This document shows positions 1-5,919 of a DNA stretch of 8,096 nt, piece by piece (the first letter of the stretch is position 1; every line of letters begins with the position of its first letter). This DNA comes from SZUA-320 sp041612035 (GTDB lineage Bacteria > Gemmatimonadota > Gemmatimonadetes > Gemmatimonadales > GWC2-71-9): assembly GCA_041612035.1 (NCBI GenBank), contig JBFILX010000092.1:1-8096 (forward strand), written 5' to 3'. The notes under the pieces are model-generated. The model made no database searches, was not told the DNA's origin, and saw only the letters and a program-made list of their open reading frames with translations. A program made the translations under genes and the position numbers.

Positions 1-1766
1 AGCCCGCCATGCTCGAGCTGTGGGAGATCGGCCGCCACTGGCTGGGCGGCGACCCGGCGCTCGATGCCTGGCTCGCCGAACTCTACCGCGCGCCCGCTCC
101 CCCGGCCGACCACTACGACGCGTGGCTCCACGACGCGGGCCGGGCGCCACCCGTTTCCCGGACCCGGGCCGACCTCTCGTGGTGGGCGCTGACCGCGCTG
201 GGCCCGGCGACCGCGGCGGCCGCCCCGCACCTGCCGGAGTCCTGCCTGCTGCCGGACCAGGGCCTCGCCGTCCTGCGTACGGGGGACCTTTACGCGAGTC
301 TCGAGTGCGGCCCCGACCGCGGGGGCCACGGGCACCCCGACAGCCTCCACCTCACGCTCCACGCCGGGGGGGTCCACTGGCTCCCCGACCCCGGGACCGG
401 GTCCTACGTCCAGGGCACCCTCGCCTGGTACCGGTCGGCCGCGGCCCACAACGCCCCGCTGCTCGACGGGCTGAACGTGGGTGGCGAACCGGCCCGCTGC
501 GAGGCGTTCGACGTGAAGGACGGATGGGCCTGGGCCCGTGCCGTGGCGGGCCCGGTGCGCCGGACCGTCGTGGCGGGGCCGGAGCACGTGGTAGACCTGG
601 TCGAGCTCGAGGCCAGGCAGCCCACGCGGCTCGAACTCCCATGGCATCCGCACGGCGAGTGGCGCGTGGTCTCGCCGGGTCGGTGGGAGCAGACCGACGG
701 CGAGGCGGACGAGCCGCGGTTCCTGCCGGCGGACCCCGCGGAGGCCGTTCATCTCGAGGTCGAAGGACCGGCGGGCGCGCGGCTTGGCCTCTGGCTCCTC
801 GCGCCGGACGCGGAATTGCGGCGCCGCGCGGGCCCGGCCCTGCCGACCGAGGAGGGGACGCGGCCCTGGCTGCTGCTCCGGGCCACCACCACCGCCGCCC
901 GGTGGGCGGCGGTGCTGGACCCCCGCCCCGGCGAGCCCCACGGGATACGGGGGGTGCGGCTCGACCGGGACCGGCTGACGGTCGAGACCCCGACCGGGCC
1001 GGTGCACTATGCGACCACCGCCGGCGGGCTCGGGGTCGAGCATGGGGCGACGGTCCTGGCCCTGGGGGGACTCAGGGCCCGGCCGCTGGTGCCGGCCGGC
1101 GTGATGGGGGAGCGTCCCGCGTGGGACACCGTGGCCCACGCGCCGCGCGCCTGGCAGGTGCCCGCGCTCGACGGCTCGCTGGACGGCTTCGACACCGGTC
1201 AGCCCATCGAGCTGGCCGACGAGCTGCACTACTTGCGGAGCGAGGAGCCCTACGAGCCCGACCAGTTCTCCGCGCGGTGCTGGGTAAATCACGACGTGGA
1301 CGCGCTCTACCTGGCGGTGGAGGTGACCAAGCCCGACGTGGTGCTCCACCCGGCGGATGCCCCGCCGCTCGCACTGGACAACGACCCGGACGACATCCAC
1401 ACCGACGGCGTGCAGGTCGGGTACGCCGTGGGCGACGACCCGCCGGCGAGCCTGCTGGCCACCCCGGCGGAGGACGGGACGGTCCGGGTGCGGCGGGTGG
1501 GCGAGCCGGCCTGGAGCACGGGGGCGGGCGACGGGGCCTGGGCCATGACCGACGAGGGCTACCGGATGACGCTCCGGATCCCCTGCTCGACGCTGGCCCA
1601 TCTGCCGGTCGGGAGCCAGATCCGGTTCGACGTCGCGGTCAACGAGGCCCACCCCGACCGGGAGCGGCGGGCCGGCCAGTTGCGGTGGAGCGGCGGCGGC
1701 GGCTGGGTCTACCTGCGGGGGGATGTCCTGGACCCGCGCCGGTTCGGGGTGCTTCACCTCGACTGA
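1..1766 (+). CDS. Heparinase II/III-family polysaccharide lyase with C-terminal CBM9-like domain (5' partial)
   Basis: Likely cleaves an acidic polysaccharide by beta-elimination, outside the cytoplasm. The frame is open to the window edge (first whole codon at 3). The first Met (base 9) is probably internal, because the alpha-toroid domain expected before this region is missing; no signal peptide can be judged. Counting from that Met, residues ~85-160 carry the family's beta-sandwich core: GGHGHPD (105-111), a DPGTGSY segment (127-133) and a YRS..AHN motif (141-148), with H107/H109 and H147-N148 as likely active-site or metal residues. A beta-rich stretch follows to ~380. Residues ~385-585 resemble a family 9 carbohydrate-binding module: SARCWVNHDVDALYLAVEV (421-439), DNDPDDIHTDGVQV (457-470) and a late IRFDVAVNE segment (538-546). 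I am confident of the lyase fold and the CBM9-like tail; the substrate (heparan, alginate or other uronic-acid polymer) cannot be told. Confidence 0.8.
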   Translation, partial: PAMLELWEIGRHWLGGDPALDAWLAELYRAPAPPADHYDAWLHDAGRAPPVSRTRADLSWWALTALGPATAAAAPHLPESCLLPDQGLAVLRTGDLYASLECGPDRGGHGHPDSLHLTLHAGGVHWLPDPGTGSYVQGTLAWYRSAAAHNAPLLDGLNVGGEPARCEAFDVKDGWAWARAVAGPVRRTVVAGPEHVVDLVELEARQPTRLELPWHPHGEWRVVSPGRWEQTDGEADEPRFLPADPAEAVHLEVEGPAGARLGLWLLAPDAELRRRAGPALPTEEGTRPWLLLRATTTAARWAAVLDPRPGEPHGIRGVRLDRDRLTVETPTGPVHYATTAGGLGVEHGATVLALGGLRARPLVPAGVMGERPAWDTVAHAPRAWQVPALDGSLDGFDTGQPIELADELHYLRSEEPYEPDQFSARCWVNHDVDALYLAVEVTKPDVVLHPADAPPLALDNDPDDIHTDGVQVGYAVGDDPPASLLATPAEDGTVRVRRVGEPAWSTGAGDGAWAMTDEGYRMTLRIPCSTLAHLPVGSQIRFDVAVNEAHPDRERRAGQLRWSGGGGWVYLRGDVLDPRRFGVLHLD

Positions 1767-1792
1767 GCCCGGTGGTCCCCGGGCCCCGATTT
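1767..1792 (+). terminator. Weak terminator-like hairpin after the lyase gene
   Basis: Directly after the TGA stop, GCCGGG-type arms pair: GCCCGG (1767-1772) with CCGGGC (1779-1784) around a 6-nt loop. The stem is all G/C, and only three T residues (1790-1792) follow, after a C-rich spacer. This is a poor intrinsic terminator by E. coli standards. Its place between a stop codon and the next promoter is the main reason to list it. Confidence 0.3.
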
Positions 1793-1820
1793 GACGGCCC
1801 CCCCGACCCCGCGGTAACCT
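1791..1820 (+). promoter_or_regulatory. Candidate sigma-70-type promoter for the VOC-amidohydrolase unit
   Basis: TTGACG (1791-1796) matches five of six bases of the -35 consensus. TAACCT (1815-1820) keeps the first, second and last bases of the -10 consensus, and the spacer is 18 nt. It is one of the few AT-containing spots in a very GC-rich stretch. Transcription would start near 1827, giving a leader of roughly 30 nt before the ATG at 1856. No operator-like repeat is seen around it. Confidence 0.5.
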
Positions 1821-1855
1821 CCCGGGGCACCCTCATTTCACCTGCGGAGCCCGTC

Positions 1856-2221
1856 ATGGTCAGCCTTCGGTACGCCATTCTCTTCGTCTCCGACCTCGAG
1901 CGCTCCATCCGATTCTACCGGGACGTGGTGGGGCTCAAGCTCCAGTCGGAAGACCGCGATCAGGCGGAATTCGACGTCGGCGGCACCACGCTGACCCTGC
2001 ACCAGGCCCACTCGGTGGCCGAGAGCCACCAGCCCCCGACCCAGTCGGGGTGCGTCCGCTTCGGGTTCCGCGTGGACGACCTCGATCCGGTGCACGCCCG
2101 GCTCACCGAGGCCGGGACCCGGTGCGTCCAGCCGCCGGAGACGCGCGAGGGGGTCCGCATGGGCCTGTACGAGGATCCCGACGGGCTCAACTTCACCGTG
2201 GCCTCCAGCGGCGGGCGCTGA
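1856..2221 (+). CDS. VOC-superfamily (glyoxalase/bleomycin-resistance fold) protein without canonical metal ligands
   Basis: A 121-residue single-domain protein with the paired beta-alpha-beta-beta-beta halves of the vicinal oxygen chelate fold: LRYAILFVSDLERSIRFYRD (4-23) opens the first half, CVRFGFRVDDLD (66-77) opens the second, and the closing strand follows the family motif EDPDG (106-110). Aligned by eye to E. coli glyoxalase I, the four metal-ligand positions (His, Glu, His, Glu) are Tyr6, Thr47, Arg68 and Thr114. Glyoxalase I activity is therefore unlikely; binding of a small molecule without metal, as in bleomycin-resistance-type members, is possible. The ATG at 1856 is supported by GGAG (1846-1849) 6 nt upstream and by the fold beginning at once. 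The next gene starts 4 bp after the stop. Fold confident, function unknown. Confidence 0.88.
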   Translation: MVSLRYAILFVSDLERSIRFYRDVVGLKLQSEDRDQAEFDVGGTTLTLHQAHSVAESHQPPTQSGCVRFGFRVDDLDPVHARLTEAGTRCVQPPETREGVRMGLYEDPDGLNFTVASSGGR

Positions 2222-2225
2222 CCCG

Positions 2226-3950
2226 GTGCGACGCCAAGGCTGCGCGGCGGGCGTCGGGCACGGCGCCCGCCGTTCGCTTCTGCTCGCGGCGCTGGTGGCT
2301 GGCTGCGGACCCACATCCCCGCCGCCCGACCTGGTGCTGCTGGACGCCATCGTGTTCACGATGGACGCCCAGGCGCCCCGGGCCGAAGCCGTGGCGGTAC
2401 GGGACGGCCGGGTGGTGGCCGTCGGAACGACCGACGAGATCGGCGCCCTGGCGGGCCGCGCCACCCGCGTGGTGCGGCTCGGGGGCCGGATGGTGCTCCC
2501 GTCGTTCATCGACGCCCACATCCATCCGGTGAACGCCGGGGTCGAGCTGACCCAGTGCGACCTGGTGGACGAGGAAACCGCCGCCGCCATCCTGGCCCGG
2601 GTGGGCGAGTGCGCGGCCGCGGTGCCCGACGGCGCCTGGCTGGTGGGCTCCAGCTGGTCGCTGCCCGCCTTTCCCGACGCCGCCCCCCGGCGGGAATGGC
2701 TCGACTCGGTCACCGGGGATCGGCCCGCCTACCTGAGCGCCGCCGACGGCCATTCCGCCTGGGTGAACTCCGCCGCGCTCCGGCTCGCGGGCATCACCCG
2801 GACCAGCGCCGACCCGCCGGGCGGGCGGATCGAGCGCGATCGCCGCGGGGAGCCGCTGGGGACCCTGCGGGAATCGGCGATGCGGCTGGTGGGCGACCTG
2901 GTGCCGCCGCCCACCCTCGAGCAGCGGGCCGCCGGGCTCCGGCTGGCCCTGGCGGAGCTCCACCGGGCCGGGGTCACGGCCTTCCACGAGGCTGCGGGGG
3001 AGCGGGCCCAGCTCGAGGCCTACCGCGAACTGGACCGCCGGGGCGAGCTCACCGCCCGGGTCGTGGTCTCGCTCCGCGCCCGGCCCGAACGGAGTGCCGC
3101 CCAGGTGGACTCGTTCCTGGCCTGGCGCCGGGAGTTCGCCAGCCCGCGGCTCCGGCCAGGGGTGATCAAGTTCTTCGCGGACGGGGTGATCGAGGCGCGC
3201 ACCGCGGCGATGCTCGCCCCGTACACCGACCGGCGCGGCTGGGCCGGCGAGCTCGACTGGCGGCCGGGCCAGCTCGACTCGATGGTCGCCCGGCTGGTGG
3301 GGGAAGGGTTCAGCATCCACATCCATGCCATCGGCGACCGGGCGGTGCGGGTGGCGCTCGACGCGATCGAGCGGGCCGAGGCGGGGCGCGAGCGGGGGGC
3401 GCGGCGGCACCAGCTGGCCCACCTGGAGCTGATCGATTCGACCGACATCCCGCGGTTCGCGGCGCTCGACGTCGCGGCCAACTTCCAGCCCCTCTGGGCC
3501 TACCCCGATACGTATATCCGGGACCTCACCTGGCCCGGGATCGGTCCCGAGCGCTCGCGCTGGCTGTATCCGATCGGCGCGGTGGCGCGGGCCGGCGGCC
3601 GGCTCGCCTTCGGCAGCGACTGGAACGTCTCCTCCCTGGTGCCGCTCCGGGGCATCGAGGTGGCCGTGACCCGGCGGGCCCCCGGCGATTCCGCGGGCGA
3701 GGCGCTGCTCCCCGACCAGGCCATCGACCTCGAGGCCGCGCTGCGGGCCTATACCCTGGGCTCGGCCTGGGCGCTGGGCCTCGACCGCGAGTCGGGCACC
3801 ATCGCCCCCGGCAAGTCGGCCGACCTGGTCGTGCTCGACCGGGACCCGCGTGCGGGCCCGACCCACGAGATCGCCGGCGCCCGCGTCCTCCTCACCCTGT
3901 TCGAGGGCCATCCGGTGTTCGGCCGTCTGGATTCGCTTCCGCCGCCCTGA
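2226..3950 (+). CDS. Amidohydrolase family 3 (YtcJ/NfdA-like) lipoprotein
   Basis: A metal-dependent hydrolase of 574 residues, close to the usual length for YtcJ/N-substituted formamide deformylase-like enzymes, which cleave amide or related bonds; the substrate is unknown. The N-terminus is a lipoprotein signal: RR (15-16), a hydrophobic run and the lipobox LVAGC with Cys27, so the protein is probably membrane-anchored outside the cytoplasm. Family motifs are intact: DAHIH (96-100; His98, His100), KFFADG (315-320; Lys315 is the likely carboxylated lysine), IHAIGDRAV (366-374; His367), LAHLEL (397-402; His399) and FGSDWN (462-467; Asp465). The C-terminal GTIAPGKSADLVVLDRDP (524-541) is the usual return to the small beta-sandwich. 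The GTG start at 2226 is chosen because it gives the complete lipoprotein signal; there is no clear Shine-Dalgarno, but the previous stop is 4 bp upstream, so coupling with the VOC gene is likely. Confidence 0.9.
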   Translation: MRRQGCAAGVGHGARRSLLLAALVAGCGPTSPPPDLVLLDAIVFTMDAQAPRAEAVAVRDGRVVAVGTTDEIGALAGRATRVVRLGGRMVLPSFIDAHIHPVNAGVELTQCDLVDEETAAAILARVGECAAAVPDGAWLVGSSWSLPAFPDAAPRREWLDSVTGDRPAYLSAADGHSAWVNSAALRLAGITRTSADPPGGRIERDRRGEPLGTLRESAMRLVGDLVPPPTLEQRAAGLRLALAELHRAGVTAFHEAAGERAQLEAYRELDRRGELTARVVVSLRARPERSAAQVDSFLAWRREFASPRLRPGVIKFFADGVIEARTAAMLAPYTDRRGWAGELDWRPGQLDSMVARLVGEGFSIHIHAIGDRAVRVALDAIERAEAGRERGARRHQLAHLELIDSTDIPRFAALDVAANFQPLWAYPDTYIRDLTWPGIGPERSRWLYPIGAVARAGGRLAFGSDWNVSSLVPLRGIEVAVTRRAPGDSAGEALLPDQAIDLEAALRAYTLGSAWALGLDRESGTIAPGKSADLVVLDRDPRAGPTHEIAGARVLLTLFEGHPVFGRLDSLPPP

Positions 3951-3967
3951 TATCGTTCGCAAGCCGT

Positions 3968-3985
3968 CGTGAAGCAGGCTTCACG
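3968..3985. repeat. Perfect 8+8 bp inverted repeat between two transcription units
   Basis: CGTGAAGC (3968-3975) and GCTTCACG (3978-3985) are exact reverse complements separated by two bases. It sits 17 nt after the amidohydrolase stop and 74 nt before the CBS gene. As RNA it would form a 7-bp stem with a CAGG tetraloop, but no T tract follows. As DNA it has the size and symmetry of an operator for a dimeric regulator. I cannot choose between a terminator stem and an operator. Confidence 0.5.
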
Positions 3986-4020
3986 GAGGGCTCACCACGC
4001 GTTCAGCGCCACGGGCGTCC

Positions 4021-4026
4021 TATTAC
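4021..4026 (+). promoter_or_regulatory. Weak -10-like element upstream of the CBS gene
   Basis: TATTAC (4021-4026) matches four of six bases of the TATAAT consensus and is the only such box in the 109-bp gap (3951-4059). No good -35 hexamer lies 16-19 nt upstream; TTCAGC (4002-4007) is only 13 nt away. If used, it may need an activator, for which the upstream inverted repeat could be a site. A short palindrome, CGGGA-T-TCCCG (4032-4042), lies in the would-be leader. Confidence 0.22.
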
Positions 4027-4059
4027 AGGTGCGGGATTCCCGTCACGCGGAGGACCCTG

Positions 4060-4464
4060 ATGACACGAGTCGCCGATCTGATGCAGGCCGACGTGCGGAC
4101 CATCGCGGCGGACGCGCTGGTCTCCGAGGCCATCGTCACGCTGGCCGACGGCCACGTGTCGGCGCTGCCCGTCCTGAACGAAGCGCAGCAGCTCGTCGGG
4201 GTGGTGAGCTCGACGGACATCCTGGCCGCGGAGGCCGAAGCGGGCGACGCGAAGGCGATGAGCCGGATCGCCTCGCATACCCGGGTGAGCGAGATCATGA
4301 CCACCAACCCGAAGACCATCGGGCCCGAGGCCGACGTCAAGCTGGCCGCGCAGGAGATGCTGTACCTGGACGTGCGGCGCCTGCTGGTGGTGGAAGACAG
4401 CACCCTGGTGGGGATCATCTCGCAGTCGGACATCGTCCGCGCGGTGGCGAGCGGCCGCATCTGA
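4060..4464 (+). CDS. Tandem CBS-domain (Bateman module) protein
   Basis: A stand-alone CBS pair of 134 residues with no other domain, probably a cytosolic sensor that binds adenosine nucleotides (AMP, ADP, ATP or S-adenosylmethionine) and acts on an unknown partner. CBS1 covers ~3-56 and CBS2 ~77-131. Both end in the ligand-binding pattern G-h-h-S-x-(S/T)-D: GVVSSTD (47-53) and GIISQSD (118-124). The domains open with VADLMQADVRTI and VSEIMTTNPKTI, and an Ala/Glu-rich linker of about 20 residues joins them. The start is well supported: GGAGG (4049-4053) lies 6 nt before the ATG. It is the first gene of the unit, and its TGA overlaps the MsrB ATG (TGATG), so the two are translationally coupled. 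The regulated target cannot be read from the sequence. Confidence 0.92.
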   Translation: MTRVADLMQADVRTIAADALVSEAIVTLADGHVSALPVLNEAQQLVGVVSSTDILAAEAEAGDAKAMSRIASHTRVSEIMTTNPKTIGPEADVKLAAQEMLYLDVRRLLVVEDSTLVGIISQSDIVRAVASGRI

Positions 4465-4862
4465 TGGCGGAGCCGCCGGCCCGCACCGACGCGGAGTGGG
4501 CCCGCGTCCTCACCCCGGAACAGTTCCGGGTCTGCCGGCTCGGCGGCACCGAGGCGCCGTTCTCGGGCGCGTACTGGGACACCCACGAGCCGGGCCGGTT
4601 CGTGTGCGTCTGCTGCGGGCGGGAGCTGTTCCGGTCGGACACCAAGTTCGACTCCGGCACGGGGTGGCCGAGCTTCTTCGCCCCGGCCGACGGGGAGGGC
4701 GTGGCCACCCGGGAGGACCGGAGTCACGGGATGCGGCGCACCGAGGTCCGCTGCGCCGGGTGTGACGCCCACCTGGGCCACGTGTTCGAGGACGGTCCGC
4801 GGCCCACCGGGCTCCGCTACTGCATCAACTCCGCCGCCCTGCGGTTCGAGCCCGACGCCTGA
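4464..4862 (+). CDS. msrB: Peptide-methionine (R)-S-oxide reductase MsrB
   Basis: Reduces methionine-R-sulfoxide in oxidised proteins, normally with thioredoxin as reductant. The 132 residues span a full-length single-domain MsrB. Landmarks in order: GTEAPFSGAYWD (28-39), zinc pair Cys48/Cys51, GTGWPSF (65-71), zinc pair Cys97/Cys100, HLGHVFEDGP (103-112) and RYCINSAAL (118-126) with catalytic Cys120. There is no signal peptide, so it is cytoplasmic. The first zinc pair reads CVCC, with an additional Cys50 between the ligands, and Cys24 is also extra; either might serve as resolving cysteine, which is inference. The ATG at 4464 overlaps the CBS stop by one base, with no strong Shine-Dalgarno; the same frame is open back to 3969, but that extension overlaps the CBS gene in another frame and has no MsrB similarity. 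Confidence 0.96.
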   Translation: MAEPPARTDAEWARVLTPEQFRVCRLGGTEAPFSGAYWDTHEPGRFVCVCCGRELFRSDTKFDSGTGWPSFFAPADGEGVATREDRSHGMRRTEVRCAGCDAHLGHVFEDGPRPTGLRYCINSAALRFEPDA

Positions 4863-4868
4863 GGGCCC

Positions 4869-4880
4869 GCCGCCGGCGGC
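4869..4880. repeat. 12-bp GC palindrome after msrB
   Basis: GCCGCCGGCGGC is a perfect palindrome 6 nt after the MsrB stop, in the 50-bp gap before the dehydratase gene. As RNA it would fold only as a 4-bp stem with a tetraloop and no T tract follows, so it is not a convincing terminator. In DNA this GC-rich it may be chance. Confidence 0.25.
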
Positions 4881-4896
4881 ACGGGAAGGTCGCTCC

Positions 4897-4932
4897 ATGA
4901 CGCGGGAGGGTCATGCACACCGCCCCCGGTGA
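4897..4932 (+). other. Possible 11-codon upstream ORF overlapping the dehydratase start
   Basis: ATG at 4897 opens a frame reading MTREGHAHRPR and stops at 4930-4932, 17 bases inside the dehydratase gene in another frame. GGGAAGG (4883-4889) lies 7 nt upstream, which is better spacing than the ribosome site of the dehydratase itself. It could couple or damp dehydratase translation, or be chance. No attenuator-like run of one amino acid is present. Confidence 0.15.
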
Positions 4933-5890
4933 CCTGCTGTATCATCTGCGGGACGAGGTGGACGCGGCCGATCTCCGGGTCCGGCCCTTCGTGCGCGAGA
5001 CCCCGCTGGAGCTGGTGCCCGCCTGGAGCGCCGAGTGGGGGTGCCAGGTCCACCTCAAGCTGGAACAGCATCAGCTGGGCGGGTCGTTCAAGCTGCGCGG
5101 CGCCGTCAACCGGCTGCTCACGATCCCGGTGAGCCAGCGGGCGCCCGGGGTGGTCGCGGCCTCCACCGGCAACCACGGGCTCGCGGTCGCCCACGCCGCC
5201 CGTCGGCTCGGCACCACCGTCACGGTGTTCGTTCCCGAGGGCGCCGACCCCGGCAAGGTGGCCGCCATCCGGGCCCTGGGTGGCGAGATCCGCCCCCACG
5301 GGACCGACGGCGTGGAGGCGGAGCGCGAGGCGCGCCGCTTCGCAGACCACGCCGGCCGGGTGTACGTCTCGCCCTACAACGACCCCCAGGTGGTAGCCGG
5401 CCAGGGGACGGTGGGGGCGGAGCTGGCGCGCCAGCTCGACCGGATCGACGCCCTCTTCGTCGCCGTGGGCGGCGGCGGACTGGCGAGCGGGACGGCGGGC
5501 TACCTCCGGGCCCTCCGGCGCGAGGTGACGGTGGTCGGGTGCTCGCCGGCCAACTCCCCGGTGATGGCGGAGTCGGTCCGGGCTGGGAAGGTGATCGACC
5601 GGCCCTCCGCCCCGACCCTCTCCGATGGCACTGCGGGCGGGGTCGAACAGGACGCCATCACCTTCCCGCTCTGCCGGGCGCTGGTGGACGAGTGGGTGCT
5701 GGTCAGCGAGGACGACATCGCCGAGGCGATGCGCGGCTTCCTCGATCAGCACGTCCTCGCCGAGGGGGCGGCGGGCGTCGCGCTGGCGGCGGCCCGGCAG
5801 CTGGCGCCCCGGTTCCCCCGCGGCAACGTCGTGGTGATCGTCTGCGGCGGCAACGTCGGCGGCGCCACGCTGCGCCGGATTCTCTGCTGA
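4913..5890 (+). CDS. PLP-dependent threonine/serine dehydratase-like enzyme
   Basis: Fold-type II pyridoxal-phosphate enzyme of 325 residues, predicted to remove water and ammonia from a hydroxy-amino acid (threonine to 2-oxobutanoate or serine to pyruvate). Visible motifs: GSFKLRGAVN (57-66) with Lys60 as Schiff-base lysine, ASTGNHG (83-89) for the substrate carboxylate, GGGGLASG (186-193) for the PLP phosphate, EGAAG (284-288) and CGGN (311-314), whose Cys311 faces the PLP ring nitrogen in this family. No C-terminal ACT domain is present, so feedback inhibition by isoleucine is not expected; this is the short catabolic-type form. The STGNHG variant and the TLSDGTAGG segment (235-243) leave open related dehydratases such as the EutB (hydroxyectoine) group or serine racemases. 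The ATG at 4913 has GGAGG (4905-4909) only 3 nt upstream, a tight spacing. It is the third gene of the unit. Confidence 0.85.
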   Translation: MHTAPGDLLYHLRDEVDAADLRVRPFVRETPLELVPAWSAEWGCQVHLKLEQHQLGGSFKLRGAVNRLLTIPVSQRAPGVVAASTGNHGLAVAHAARRLGTTVTVFVPEGADPGKVAAIRALGGEIRPHGTDGVEAEREARRFADHAGRVYVSPYNDPQVVAGQGTVGAELARQLDRIDALFVAVGGGGLASGTAGYLRALRREVTVVGCSPANSPVMAESVRAGKVIDRPSAPTLSDGTAGGVEQDAITFPLCRALVDEWVLVSEDDIAEAMRGFLDQHVLAEGAAGVALAAARQLAPRFPRGNVVVIVCGGNVGGATLRRILC

Positions 5891-5919
5891 TCCCTTCCCG
5901 TTCATCCCGCGAGGTCCCG

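Noticed and set aside
20..1855. Long N-terminal extension in frame with the VOC gene, suggesting a 733-residue fusion
   Set aside because: The extension is Arg/Pro/Gly-rich out-of-frame reading of the lyase gene. The VOC domain begins at the ATG at 1856, which has its own GGAG site.
2193..3962. 589-codon open frame on the - strand opposite the YtcJ-like gene
   Set aside because: High GC removes stop codons in the antisense frame. Its translation is low-complexity Pro/Gly/Arg/His-rich with no recognisable domain, while the + strand has full family motifs.
3951..4059. Riboswitch or small RNA in the 109-bp gap
   Set aside because: Apart from the inverted repeat and one short palindrome I see no conserved aptamer core or multi-stem architecture.
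3969..4463. GTG-initiated extension in frame with msrB
   Set aside because: It overlaps the CBS gene in a different frame, has no MsrB similarity, and MsrB is full length from 4464.
4023..4898. 291-codon - strand frame opposite CBS and msrB
   Set aside because: Antisense of two well-identified genes and no domain of its own.
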